The notes under the pieces: generated by a model
What the model was told of the DNA's origin: nothing
Databases searched by the model: none
What the model saw: the letters and a program-made list of their open reading frames with translations, nothing else
DNA from: Cerioporus squamosus
Lineage: Eukaryota > Basidiomycota > Agaricomycetes > Polyporales > Polyporaceae
Direction: 5' to 3'
Assembly: GCA_022592435.1 (NCBI GenBank)
Contig: JABYQS010000680.1
Coordinates: 1 to 15,490 of the forward strand
DNA: 15,490 bases
Part shown: in pieces, positions 1-8,568 of the stretch
How the letters are laid out: every line of letters starts with the position of its first letter
Position numbering within the stretch: the first letter of the stretch is position 1
Position numbers and translations under genes: made by a program

Positions 1-1000
1 TATATGTGGTTGAGTTCGATCGGCTCCGTTGTGCTGTGCGATTGGCTTCGCCGCCGTTCGGTACGTAGTATCGACTTCGATTAGCGAAATGGCACTGATG
101 TCAGCGCTGACGACTATATTTCCAGCATTCTGATTGGTACTGGGGTCAGACGACCACGGCCTGGGTCGCTATTTGTGGATTCGCTCGGCCTGTATGCCTA
201 CTGGGTTCGAGTGCGAAGTCGTGTTAGCTACGCGGGCGCTCCATCGAGTTACACGAGGACTTCCTATGCTTCGAATAGCGTTTGGTACGTCGTGTTGCCG
301 TGATAAGTCTTGGTGTCTGACGCATTCATGCAGGGACCGTACACCATTCCTCCCCCGACGTGCGCACCTCGCAGTCACGATGTAATGCAGTGCCATTCAC
401 AGCATGGATTGACACCGTGCGCACCGACACGAACGTGCATTAGCGACCCATCCTCTTCTCACAGGGGCTGGGTACCTCGCGGGGGACTGAGAATTTCCTC
501 GATAGCTCTGCCTTTTGAACGCTCCCTTGCATTCTCCTCGGAGTTCTTGGTCAAGACACGTACTTCCGATCTGAGAAGTGATATGGTCGGAAGTTCCACT
601 ATTCTAGAATCCAGGAATTGTAGGCGGTCAGAGCGAACAATTCTCAACAAAGAGTCTTACTGACTCCCCTTCTGTTTGTTCCGGACTAGTCCACTGCAAC
701 GAAGGATAGGCTGTGACTATGGTCAAGCGTAGCACCGGAGAGCTTGGGTAGCGATATAGCGGGGAAGGTGAAGTACACTCGAGACGCTTCTATGAGAGAA
801 CTGCGGGTACTGACATATCCGTTTTGACTCGCGAAAATGCGGTGGCCTGTAGGATCGGCGAGACGGCGACGTGCGAAGTGCTGTCTGAGGAGGAAGTAGT
901 CTCGCTATGGTGCTGTCACGCCGGAATTATTGCTTTTCCGAATCGCCCAACCTCCATTCCGGAATCTCAACAATCCATATGGGTCACTCAAGACCGAAGG
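1..1000. other. Intergenic stretch, no gene recognised
   Basis: All frames carry frequent stops and the few open stretches (for example 310-663 on + and 459-650 on -) have no recognisable domain, no splice-consistent continuation and no codon pattern resembling the clear genes. No tRNA, rRNA or transposon terminus was identified. The last part is probably the upstream regulatory region of the velvet gene. Confidence 0.5.
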
Positions 1001-1013
1001 GGCTCGAAGGAAG

Positions 1014-1020
1014 TATATAA
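1014..1020 (+). promoter_or_regulatory. TATA-like box upstream of velvet gene
   Basis: The sequence TATATAA is followed by a pyrimidine-rich leader (CTTCTCCGTCTCCCC) and an ATG at 1041. It is the only strong TATA element upstream of the velvet domain. If transcription starts about 30 nt downstream, the ATG at 1041 would be at or before the cap site, so the first coding exon probably lies further in or the 5' untranslated region is spliced. Assignment to this gene is inference from position. Confidence 0.4.
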
Positions 1021-1300
1021 CCTTCTCCGTCTCCCCAGTCATGGTTCATCCTCCCAACCTGGCAGGTTTCCTTCATTGCTCGACCATACGACCAAGATCG
1101 TGTCGCTGGTGAGTTCATATGAGACAGTCGGAGGGCCGCTTGTACTGCCTTGCATTGCTCAGATCTCAATCTTGTCCCCTAGGTGCAACCAGATACGCCG
1201 CCGTGAAGCCCATTCTGACATCGTCGGTGCTCGCCTAGGTGGACTCCCGTTCCCCGCCTCTCCCCTTGCTTTCCAGTGCGAGCCGTTCTCTGGTCGTAAC

Positions 1301-2744
1301 ATGCGAGTGTCGCTGGAGGAGACGCAAAAGGCTGACATTGGCCGCAAGTGAGAATGCCCGTCGCAGATCATCCTATGGCTGTCTAACATACTATGGCTTG
1401 CTTTCCATAGGTACGCCCGCAAGGACAAGCGCCCTCTTGACCCGCCACCTGTCGTTCGGCTGCGCTGTTACGAGACACTACAGCTGGGCGCGGGCCACCA
1501 GGTGGAGCAAGAGCTGCATGACGTCGAGTGAGTCAGCTCCGCAGATCCCTCCGTGTGCATTCACATGCTGACGCTGCCATAGCGAGCATCTCGTCTTCGG
1601 GTTGATTTGCCACGTTGACCTTTTCCAACTCCCTGCCGGAGGACAGCACGTCCCAGATCGGCGCATGGGAGCGCCTTCGACCCGTGGGTCTTCCATGCGA
1701 CAGCTTCTTTTCGACCACGATGCGTCGATGCCATCAGACCGTCCAGCCCAGGCCACACGCCCGCTCTTCATGCCTGCAACCCACTTCGATGTCGGCACTA
1801 CCCCTGGACTTGTGTTCTTCGACGCGGGACGAGTTCCCGGATCTTGGCCCATGCGCACGAAGGTTTCCTCCAGTCCTCCAGTCCAACTTCCCGCTGCGCC
1901 TGGAAGTGCGATCTCCGAACAAGACGAAACGTGTACGGACCTGCTGGCCGGCGAGACCTTCGTTCCATGTTCGGTAGTTGAGCACGAGGGCCAAAGGGCG
2001 GCGATGTTCGTCTTCTCGGTTCGTGCTTCCTCCCCTCGATTTTGACGTGGCATGTGTCATGCTCACCGCTCCGCTTCGCGGACGCATAGGACCTCGCGGT
2101 GAGGCAAGAAGGCCGCTTCTTCGTCCGGTACCGCGTTTTCAACATCTGCGGCGCCCAAGCCAGGCAGGCGGGCACTGCGAGTACTAGCGCCTCCGGCATT
2201 GCGGAGTGCTACGGCGGGGCTTTCCAGATCTTCTCCACCAAGTCGTTCCCTGGCCTCTCGGCGTCCACTGGCCTCACCAAGGTGAGCAGTTCATTGTGCG
2301 CCCCACTTCCAGAGCAACATTGACGCCATGGTACTGCAGCGGCTCTCTCTGAGCGGCTTCCGTGTTAACTCACGCAACCGCGAGCGCAGGGGCTGGAAGA
2401 AGGAAGCCCAGCATCGTAGCTCCGGATCCTCCGCCGGTTCCGCACGCGGCAATGGCACGAGCACACTGGGTCCATCGCGGGCCTTGTCCCGGACGCCGGA
2501 TAGGAATCCATACTACCAGCTGCCCCGGGCCGTCTCGTCTAACAACCCGAGCTTCTCGGGCTCGGGCGGATTCTCATACACGCCGCCTCAGTACTCGGGT
2601 CTGTTCAACACAGATGCGGAGTCTGCGCGGAACGCGCTCGCGGAGTGGCAACGCAGGGAAATGCGAGACCCCGACGTGCATTCGCGGGGCGGCTCGTCGT
2701 CTACGGGGACGGACGAGAGCGCAGGTACACGTTCCCTGTGGTGA
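1301..2744 (+). CDS. Velvet-domain transcriptional regulator (5' exon unresolved)
   Basis: Velvet proteins (VeA/VelB/VosA/VelC) are fungal nuclear regulators with an NF-kappaB-like DNA-binding fold that link development with secondary metabolism. Five exons join in phase: 1301-1347, 1411-1527, 1583-2018, 2090-2281 and 2340-2744, giving 398 codons from the ATG at 1301. Family signatures are visible: ADIGRKYARKDKRPLDPPPV near the N-terminus, FGLICHVDLF, LLAGETFVPC, FVFSDLAVRQEGRFFVRYRVF-like text (split by the 2019-2089 intron), AECYGGAFQIFSTKSFPGL and LTK joined to a block ending FRVNSRNRERR. A loop of over 100 residues separates the early and late velvet strands. The tail is Ser/Gly/Pro-rich and ends at TGA 2742-2744. 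The true start is uncertain: the frame is open upstream and an acceptor at 1276 would add CEPFSGRN before the Met, fitting the homologous strand. Another option is an exon 1041-1108 spliced to 1183. No frame break is seen. Which velvet subtype it is cannot be settled by eye. Confidence 0.87.
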
Positions 2745-2866
2745 ATGTGTGCGTACGCGCGGCGGCTTCTCACCACTCTGCGGTGGTATCCCTTTTCCTT
2801 GTCTTAGTCTGTATGCTATCTGAGCTACACACTCCCCATCCCCTCATCTCATCCTTCTGTGTCTTC

Positions 2867-3030
2867 TCTGTACCTGGCCTACCCGCAGACGCGCTCTCCC
2901 GGACCCTCGGCTCGGACAGTTGTCTACTTCTTATCTATATACGTCTCTTCTGTACTCGGGCGGAGCAGGCTCCGCCCGCGGACGTGCTACCCAGGACCCT
3001 CGGCTCGGACAGTCGCCCACTTCATATGTA
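2867..3030. repeat. Imperfect two-copy tandem duplication
   Basis: The segment 2882-2920 recurs at 2975-3013 with five mismatches in 39 nt, including an identical 20-nt core (GGACCCTCGGCTCGGACAGT). Similarity continues downstream (ACTTCWTAT) for roughly 20 nt. Upstream, the word TCTGTAC occurs at 2867 and 2949. The spacing is therefore 82 nt on the left side and 93 nt on the right side, so the second copy has gained about 11 nt, exactly where the palindrome 2957-2978 lies. Confidence 0.75.
2957..2978. repeat. Perfect palindrome, 10-bp stem, 2-nt centre
   Basis: CGGGCGGAGC at 2957-2966 is the exact reverse complement of GCTCCGCCCG at 2969-2978, with AG between. It lies inside the second copy of the duplication, at the place where that copy is about 11 nt longer than the first. 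It could be a templated inverted insertion or a cruciform/hairpin site. No function is assigned. Confidence 0.7.
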
Positions 3031-3512
3031 TCATACTTTGCCTCATAGGGATCGCTCTCTGCTGTGCAGGAGATACCGCATGCACCACATATATATCATG
3101 CCACGGAAGAATGCGGTACAAGAGGCCAGTCGAGGCTGCTATGCCGGCACTCGATGAAGACGGGAAACGAGATAAATGGAGAACAAGGACCGAGGATAAG
3201 GAGACTTAGTGCGGCCAGGAACTGGGCTGAGAGCGTACCTGACATGTATGCCAGTGTAGTCAGTCCATTCTAGACCCACCAGTCCCAGAGCGACCGGAAG
3301 ACGCGCCGTGCGTTGGCCACCGTTCGTGTGCGCGTGTGACCGCTTGACCGTCGAACGTGAGGTCCGATGGTGGTACATACTTGACATCGAGCGAGCGTTC
3401 AGCGGCAGGTTGTGCTCGGTGTCGCCTGCTGAATGTGCACGACCTGGAACCTGCCTTCGTCGCACGTAAGCTAGATCCAGACACTTCACGAGGAGCCTTG
3501 CAGTGCCCACGG

Positions 3513-3845
3513 ATCAGTTATCGTAGCCGCAAGTCTCAACGCGTCTTTTGAGTGAGGTACTTCGAGGCACACGAGCGCATGACGCACTCAGACTGGGATC
3601 GTCTACTGCAAGGTGTGGACGAGGCATTCCCCCTTATCTTCCCGCTTTGCTCTGCCCACCCAAGCTGTCTGCAGGTCCTCTAGCGCGCGCCGTTTCGTGG
3701 TAGCATCCTTCTTCGAGAGCAATCGGAGTACGGATGGCAGGAGCTCCAGAGGTAGCCTCCGCGCGAGACCGAGCGTATCGAGAAAATCGGGGTGCGCGGG
3801 AGCAGGCTTGACTGGAGGGGTGTAGACCTTCTTGCGCGGTTTTTT
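3513..3845 (-). pseudogene. LTN1: Decayed N-terminal fragment of listerin E3 ubiquitin ligase
   Basis: Listerin (Ltn1/Rkr1) is the RING ubiquitin ligase that binds stalled 60S subunits and marks trapped nascent chains. Reading leftward from 3845, 80 codons give a lysine/proline linker (KKPRKKVYTPPVKPAPAHP), then FLDTLGLARRLPLELL, VLRLLSKKDATTKRRALEDL and QTAWV. This matches the conserved start of the listerin N-terminal HEAT region, where a 'K-KD-x-TK-x-x-A' helix precedes the first HEAT repeats. A TAG at 3605-3603 stops it after HTLQ. The same frame continues as TIPV, TGA (3590-3588), VRHALVCLEVPHS, RLAATIT, which still resembles the next listerin helix, with the TGA where a Trp is expected. 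Intact fungal listerins have well over 1,500 residues, and no remainder or RING domain is in the window. Splice-compatible upstream pieces exist at 3919-3952 and 4004-4071 (ATG at 4071) but do not look like listerin. Identification is by eye. Confidence 0.58.
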
Positions 3846-4516
3846 CTTTGAAGCAAGTCAGAGTTCATCCTCGCACCGAGGGGATATGTGGGTGCTCACG
3901 TATGCGGGGGACACTAACCGGTAGGGGGTGAACATCTGGCCGGGAATTTTGCCTGAAAGAAGGGCGAGTCACTATGGATAGAACTGCATGCCGCATCACT
4001 TACGCACAGGCCGCGGGAGGCGCAAGCTCGGGGACTTGATTAGCGGAGCGGTGGATGCTGGCCTGCAGCATGCTGGGACTGCGCTATTGTATGCCAATCT
4101 AAATGATTCTGAGTGAGTTCTGTTAGTCCGCAACATCCGAAGATATGCCCTATACTGGCCTCTCATGCCTTTGCTCGTGCGGTACAGTCACAGAGAGAGA
4201 GTTGCTCGATGTACATATAGCATTCGCGACTAGCCTCTTGCATACCAGTAAGCCGGGCAGTGACCGCATCTTGACTGGAACACGGCAAGTACGTACGACG
4301 ATGCGATGGATGCAGACGAAGACGTATTGCGTCTTGAAAGGCCATACGACCTCCCGTAGAACTTCGGCGGACATCAGTGTGCAGCCGGGGTGACAGGTAT
4401 TGTGCGCGGGATGGTGCGCTCTGGGGATGGATTCGTGGGCCGGGTATGGGCCGCGCAGCTAGAAACGATGCTCTGGTCCCGTCGCACTCTGCCTGGGGCC
4501 ATGCTCTCGACATCGG
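3846..4516. other. Spacer, possible remnant exons on the minus strand
   Basis: On the minus strand 4071-4004 (starting ATG CTG CAG) and 3952-3919 are flanked by good splice signals (GTAAGT...TTTCAG and GTTAGT...AAAG) and join in phase to the listerin fragment at 3845. The encoded 34 residues have no recognisable similarity, so this may be chance. The part 4145-4516 has short open frames on both strands and nothing recognised. Confidence 0.3.
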
Positions 4517-5293
4517 GTGGTCCCGATAAAGCTGATCCGCGAAGCGCGAAATTGGCAGCGTTCCGTCGGAATGACGGCGATGTCGAGCCTGACAGAGTTT
4601 ACGTGGCTGCAAGATCTGAGAAGGCTCACGGGCATGCTTCTCGCAGAGATGACACATACACCTCGATACCGGCGACACATCCAGCCTCTGTATAGTGAGG
4701 CTGGAGCACATCAGGCTCGCCCAGGATCTTCTCTCGCATCTTTCGATGTCGTACGAGTCAGCAGTGAAGACGGTGAACCGTGAGGGCCGTGAGGCCGTGT
4801 GAAACAGATTTCGGGCTGAGCTCGATGAGATTAGGCTGGCAAGGAGCACAGAGGCGATACATGCCTTACTAAGGCGACGCGGACTGTGCTCACTGCTTGT
4901 GCTCTGGTCCGGGATAGGCACGATCTTGCACATGGAAGCCATCCCATTTTCAGCGCAAGAGGGAGTCGAAGGGGGCCCAGAGGATACCACGTTGCCCGAA
5001 GAGTCGGAAATTCATGCAGCACGTCTGATTAGTCACCGATACAGTAGCTGGATGGGACAGACCGTGGTTACTCCGACCGTAAGTTGTACCTCTCCCCAGG
5101 CAGCCCACGATCCACTCAGCACTGTCAGGAAGTCAAGAGCAGTCCCTTGCTCATGCGGGAGCGAGGCCGCGGTGAGCGTTCGGGCACATACGAGCTGATT
5201 ACCGAGATGCGCGAGGTAAGTAGTGATGCACAAGTAATGCACCATCCTTTGCAGCCAAGAGCATTGATGTTTGCGAGGCGTCACAGACATTGA
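4517..5293 (+). pseudogene. Possible decayed gene of unknown family
   Basis: Helical, charged, coding-like text runs across frames. One frame gives SSLTEFTWLQDLRRLTGMLL up to about 4694. After a one-base slip, another gives VRLEHIRLAQDLLSHL, SYESAVKTVNREGREAV, a TGA (4800-4802), then NRFRAELDEIRLARSTEAI and HALLRRRG, and it remains open to 5198. Two in-phase introns can be drawn: 5079-5128 (GTAAGT...GTCAG) and 5216-5254 (GTAAGT...TGCAG). They leave exon 5129-5215, with SSPLLMRERGRGERSGTYEL and ITEMRE, then a short tail to TGA 5291-5293. An ATG at 4932 would give a shorter unbroken model. I do not recognise the family. It could be a lineage-specific protein, a decayed gene, or chance openness. 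Confidence 0.3.
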
Positions 5294-5860
5294 CAGACAT
5301 CCGTTTGGCCAGGACGTCGAGAGATTGGCCGCAGGTAGTCGTAAGTCCAAGTTACCACGCGGCACCGGGGGTCCGTGGGTGACATCATACTGTACATAAA
5401 CTTGCGGGGACTGAGTGGGTCACCCTCACGGGCGTCTGCGAGGTGCGTGTCCGACGGGATCGCTTTACCCGGGTCAATGGGCGCCAGGCAACCACCGGGG
5501 CGGCGCCTCCTCCGACCTCTCAATCCGCTGAGGCCCAGGAACATGAAGTCTTCCGCCCAAGAAGACGCGTTACGGAAGCTCTGTGCAGTGTGGTTAGCCT
5601 TATTGCTTGCACAGTTCATCGGGTTACTTATTGCCACTCAAGAGGCCAGACCATGTGCGGCGGGGCAAGCTGCTCTTCTGGGAGAAATTCTGACCAAGCG
5701 AACCCCGAGCTGACTTCATGGTAGGCCGACCGGAAAAGGAAAGGAGGTATCTAGAAGGCCGTCGATCGCTCTCGTCAAAGTTGATCTTGGCCAGACTTAC
5801 GGAAGTTGGCTGACCTCGCCAGGCCCCACTGCTACGGCGTCGGGCGTGCAGTCGCATCCT
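5294..5860. other. Spacer upstream of the transporter gene
   Basis: No recognised gene. A frame at 5375-5713 is open but begins with GTG and has mixed basic/proline text, then a hydrophobic run VWLALLLAQFIGLLIA (about 5590-5637). Without a start codon, splice structure or known domain I do not call it. The last 100-200 nt are presumably the transporter promoter. Confidence 0.4.
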
Positions 5861-5869
5861 TATATATAA
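5861..5869 (+). promoter_or_regulatory. TATA box of the MFS transporter gene
   Basis: TATATATAA lies 67 nt before the transporter ATG. It is followed by a pyrimidine-rich leader (CTCGACGTCTCTCCCCTCCT up to 5932), the usual layout of highly expressed basidiomycete promoters. The expected transcription start is near 5890-5900. Confidence 0.65.
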
Positions 5870-5935
5870 TGCTCTCCACGACACCCCCACCCGTCCTTCG
5901 GTACCTTTCTCTCGACGTCTCTCCCCTCCTCCTCC

Positions 5936-7844
5936 ATGTCCGCCCGTCCCGCGACCCCAACACACCCACACGATCCAGAAGACATGCCGACGGGACTCAG
6001 TTCCCGCACTCCCACCGTCGTTGAGCCTCAAGATCCCCCACGAGATGACGACGAGGACGTCAACTCCGAGTTCGAGCACGAGGCCTATGGCCCAGGGCCC
6101 GGCGAAAAGCCTGTGGACGCTTACGAGGTGACGATGGGCCCAAGCGATCCCGACAATCCAAAGACGTGGAAACACTGGTATCGGTGGTATATCACCGCGT
6201 TGTCGGCGATACTGGTTCTTAATGCGTGCGTATGTTCGTTCGTTCTCTCCGCACCGGTCTTTCTGACCCCGCCCGCGTCCATCACCAGTACATTCGCGTC
6301 ATCGGCACCATCTGGAATCGTGAGGCAGCTCATTGAGCAGTTCACGTTCAGCACCGAAGTCGCCACCTTGACTATCGCTCTTTTCGTCGCCGGCTACTGT
6401 GTTGGCCCGTTGCTCTGGGGTCCGCTGTCAGAACAAATTGGACGAAAGCCCGTGTTCGTCATCAGCTTCATTGTGTACACCGCTTTCCAAGTTGGATGTG
6501 CTCTCTCCCCCAACACTGCCTCTATACTCATCTTCCGGTTCCTCGGAGGCACCTTCGCAGCTGCGCCGTTGGCCAACAGCGGGTATGTCCATTCTCGTCC
6601 ACTCTTCCTTCTTCCTCTCACGCTAATCCGTCTAACAGTGCGGTTATGGCTGATATCTGGGATGCCGAGACTCGCGGTAAGGCTCTTGCTCTCTTCACGC
6701 TCGCGCCGTTTGCGGGCCCCGCACTCGGCCCGACCGTAAGTGGCTTCATGGACGTTTCCGGCGTTTCGTGGCGTTGGGTATTCTGGGTCCAGACTATCTT
6801 TGCTGGTGTTTGCCTTCTCTTCGTCATCTTCACTCTTCCTGAGACCTACGTGTGAGTTGCATGATGTCATGTCCACGAGCCCGGGCTGACCGAGTGTTCT
6901 CTACAGGCCTATCCTGCTTGTAAGGCGTGCAGAGAAGTTGCGCAAGGAGACTGGCGACAACCGCTACTGGGCGCCGCTCGAGAGGAACAAGAAGACGTTC
7001 GGCCAGCATGCGAAGCATGTGCTTGCTCGTCCCTTCCTGATCTTGTTCCGTGAGCCGATGCTCATCGCCATCACCCTTTACATGAGTGTACGTCCTCACT
7101 CCTCCGTGGTATATCCTGGACTGATCTGACGTCTGTGTATCACAGTTCATTTACGGCGTGATGTACCTTCTCTTCGAGGCGTACCCGATCGTGTTCACAA
7201 GGGGCCACGGATTCAACGCAGGCATCTCCGGACTCATGTTCCTGCCCATCTTCTGCGGAGGCGTCATCGGCGTCGCCATCTACCTCTTCGTATTCAACCC
7301 CGCCTACTACCGCGCCATGCAGAAGTACGCCCCTGCGCCCGTCCCCCCAGAATTCCGCCTGGGACCCTGCCTCTGGGCCGCGCCGATCTACACCCTGTCG
7401 TTCTTCTGGTTCGGCTGGACGTCTTACCCGACGATCTCTTTCTGGGCACCTATGATGGCGGGCGTACCGATGGGGTGCGCGATCGTGTTCCTCTTCAACG
7501 GGCTGTTCAACTACACGATCGACGCGTACCTCTTCGTCGCCGCATCTGCGCTGTCGTCGATGACTGTCGTGCGGTCCCTCTTCGGCGCGGGCTTCCCGCT
7601 GTTCGCGACGCAGATGTACGAAACCCTCAACCCGCGCTGGGCGTCGACGCTGCTCGGGCTCATCGCGCTCGTCATGACCCCGATCCCGTTCGTGCTCAAG
7701 AAGTTCGGCTTCCGGCTAAGGAGGAAGAGCAAGTATGCGCCGAGCGGCCCCCCCGTGCCGAAGGCCCAGCCGCAGGCTTCCGCCGCTCCGTCTGTCGTTG
7801 ACGAGAAGAAGCAGACGAAGGGCGCCGCAGACTCGGCGGTATAG
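5936..7844 (+). CDS. MFS transporter, DHA1 drug:H+ antiporter / polyamine type
   Basis: Major facilitator of the fungal DHA1 family (Tpo1/Flr1/cycloheximide-resistance relatives): twelve-helix proton antiporters of the plasma or vacuolar membrane exporting drugs, polyamines or organic cations. Five exons join in phase: 5936-6225, 6289-6582, 6639-6851, 6907-7087 and 7146-7844, giving 558 residues. The acidic cytosolic N-terminus (1-80) ends DPDNPKTWKHWYRW, the typical entry to TM1. Motif A in the TM2-TM3 loop is GPLSEQIGRKP (141-151). The antiporter motif C in TM5 is PFAGPALGPTVSGFM (218-232). LPETYVPILLVRRAEKLRKE (261-280) opens the central loop. The second half shows GFNAGISGL, FWFGWTSYPTISFWAPM, NYTIDAYLFVAASALSS and RSLFGAGFPLFATQMY (469-484), all family hallmarks. 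The tail is Lys/Pro/Ala-rich. The ATG follows the TATA box by 67 nt with no upstream ATG in the leader. The substrate cannot be told from sequence. No defect is visible. Confidence 0.95.
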
Positions 7845-8568
7845 GGTCCTCGTTGACCCTCAGGGAGAAGAGAAGAAGATACATCGACAGAAGACACATG
7901 GACGTTGACGTTTACGGACGCTCGGGGCATTCCTAGATCTCGCTTTGGCTGCATTCTTAATGACGACTCGCGCACACATGCCCACACACATTACCTCACT
8001 ATTTACGCATACTTGCACCCACACACATCGCTACTGCCACACTCACGCGCACGACTTACCAACCACCATATTTACCACTAACACATACTGATACGCATAG
8101 ATACCTGCATATTTCACCATCTATAATTGCCACCACCACCTTAAGGCTTCCGCGTTCTGGCGCTATCGCTACGCTTACCATCTATCTGCATGTCATGCGC
8201 AACCTCTCTTGTATCAGTACACACGCTCGCGTTTTGCTTTTTTTCGTCGTCCCTTGGGGTTCTTTGTCGGTGTTACTGTAGTGCAACGTAGCATATACGT
8301 GTGTCGCAAATAAATTGCTTGCGCACGTAACGTTGTTGCAGAACCTGGGGTGCACAGCCTGCAGCACAGAACGAGCAAACCTTGCGCGATCGCGGGGACA
8401 AGAATGCATTCGGGAGCAATGTTTCAGATTATGAGTCCGATCGTGTTGGGTGCACAATATGCTAGAAAGTATCGCGGGTGCATAACAATAAAGACAGGAA
8501 TGCGCCTACGTACGCACATAGTAGCTAGCGGAGTCCAAGAGCACTGAGCAATTCATGTGTCGACTGGC
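7845..8568. other. Convergent intergenic region with CA-rich tract
   Basis: This separates the 3' ends of the transporter (+) and the propeller gene (-). Between about 7972 and 8145 the plus strand is very poor in G and made of CACA/CCAC/TACC words. AATAAA occurs on the plus strand at 8309-8314 and 8487-8492. Either could serve as a polyadenylation signal, but both are far (>450 nt) from the transporter stop, so an earlier non-canonical site is likely. No gene seen. Confidence 0.5.

Larger units (their letters stand above)
2745..3512. other. Non-coding spacer with duplicated segment
   Basis: This holds the 3' flank of the velvet gene. Overlapping open frames on both strands lack any recognised domain. 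The part at 2760-2880 is pyrimidine-rich. It contains the tandem duplication and palindrome listed separately. The frame opposite 3260-3484 carries no family signature that I can defend. Confidence 0.45.

Noticed and set aside
203..213. tRNA B-box-like GGTTCGAGTGC
   Set aside because: No A box, no acceptor stem pairing and no cloverleaf could be drawn around it.
2313..2339. Alternative velvet acceptor at 2311-2312 adding SNIDAMVLQ
   Set aside because: It would leave an intron of only 31 nt, and joining LTK directly to RLSLSGFRVN (acceptor 2338-2339) matches the velvet pattern.
4163..4990. 275-codon minus-strand frame
   Set aside because: Starts with GTG, has no domain or splice structure, and overlaps more coding-like plus-strand text. 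Treated as a chance frame.
5375..5713. Open frame with hydrophobic run before the transporter
   Set aside because: GTG start, no splice support, no family; a single hydrophobic run is not enough to call a membrane protein.
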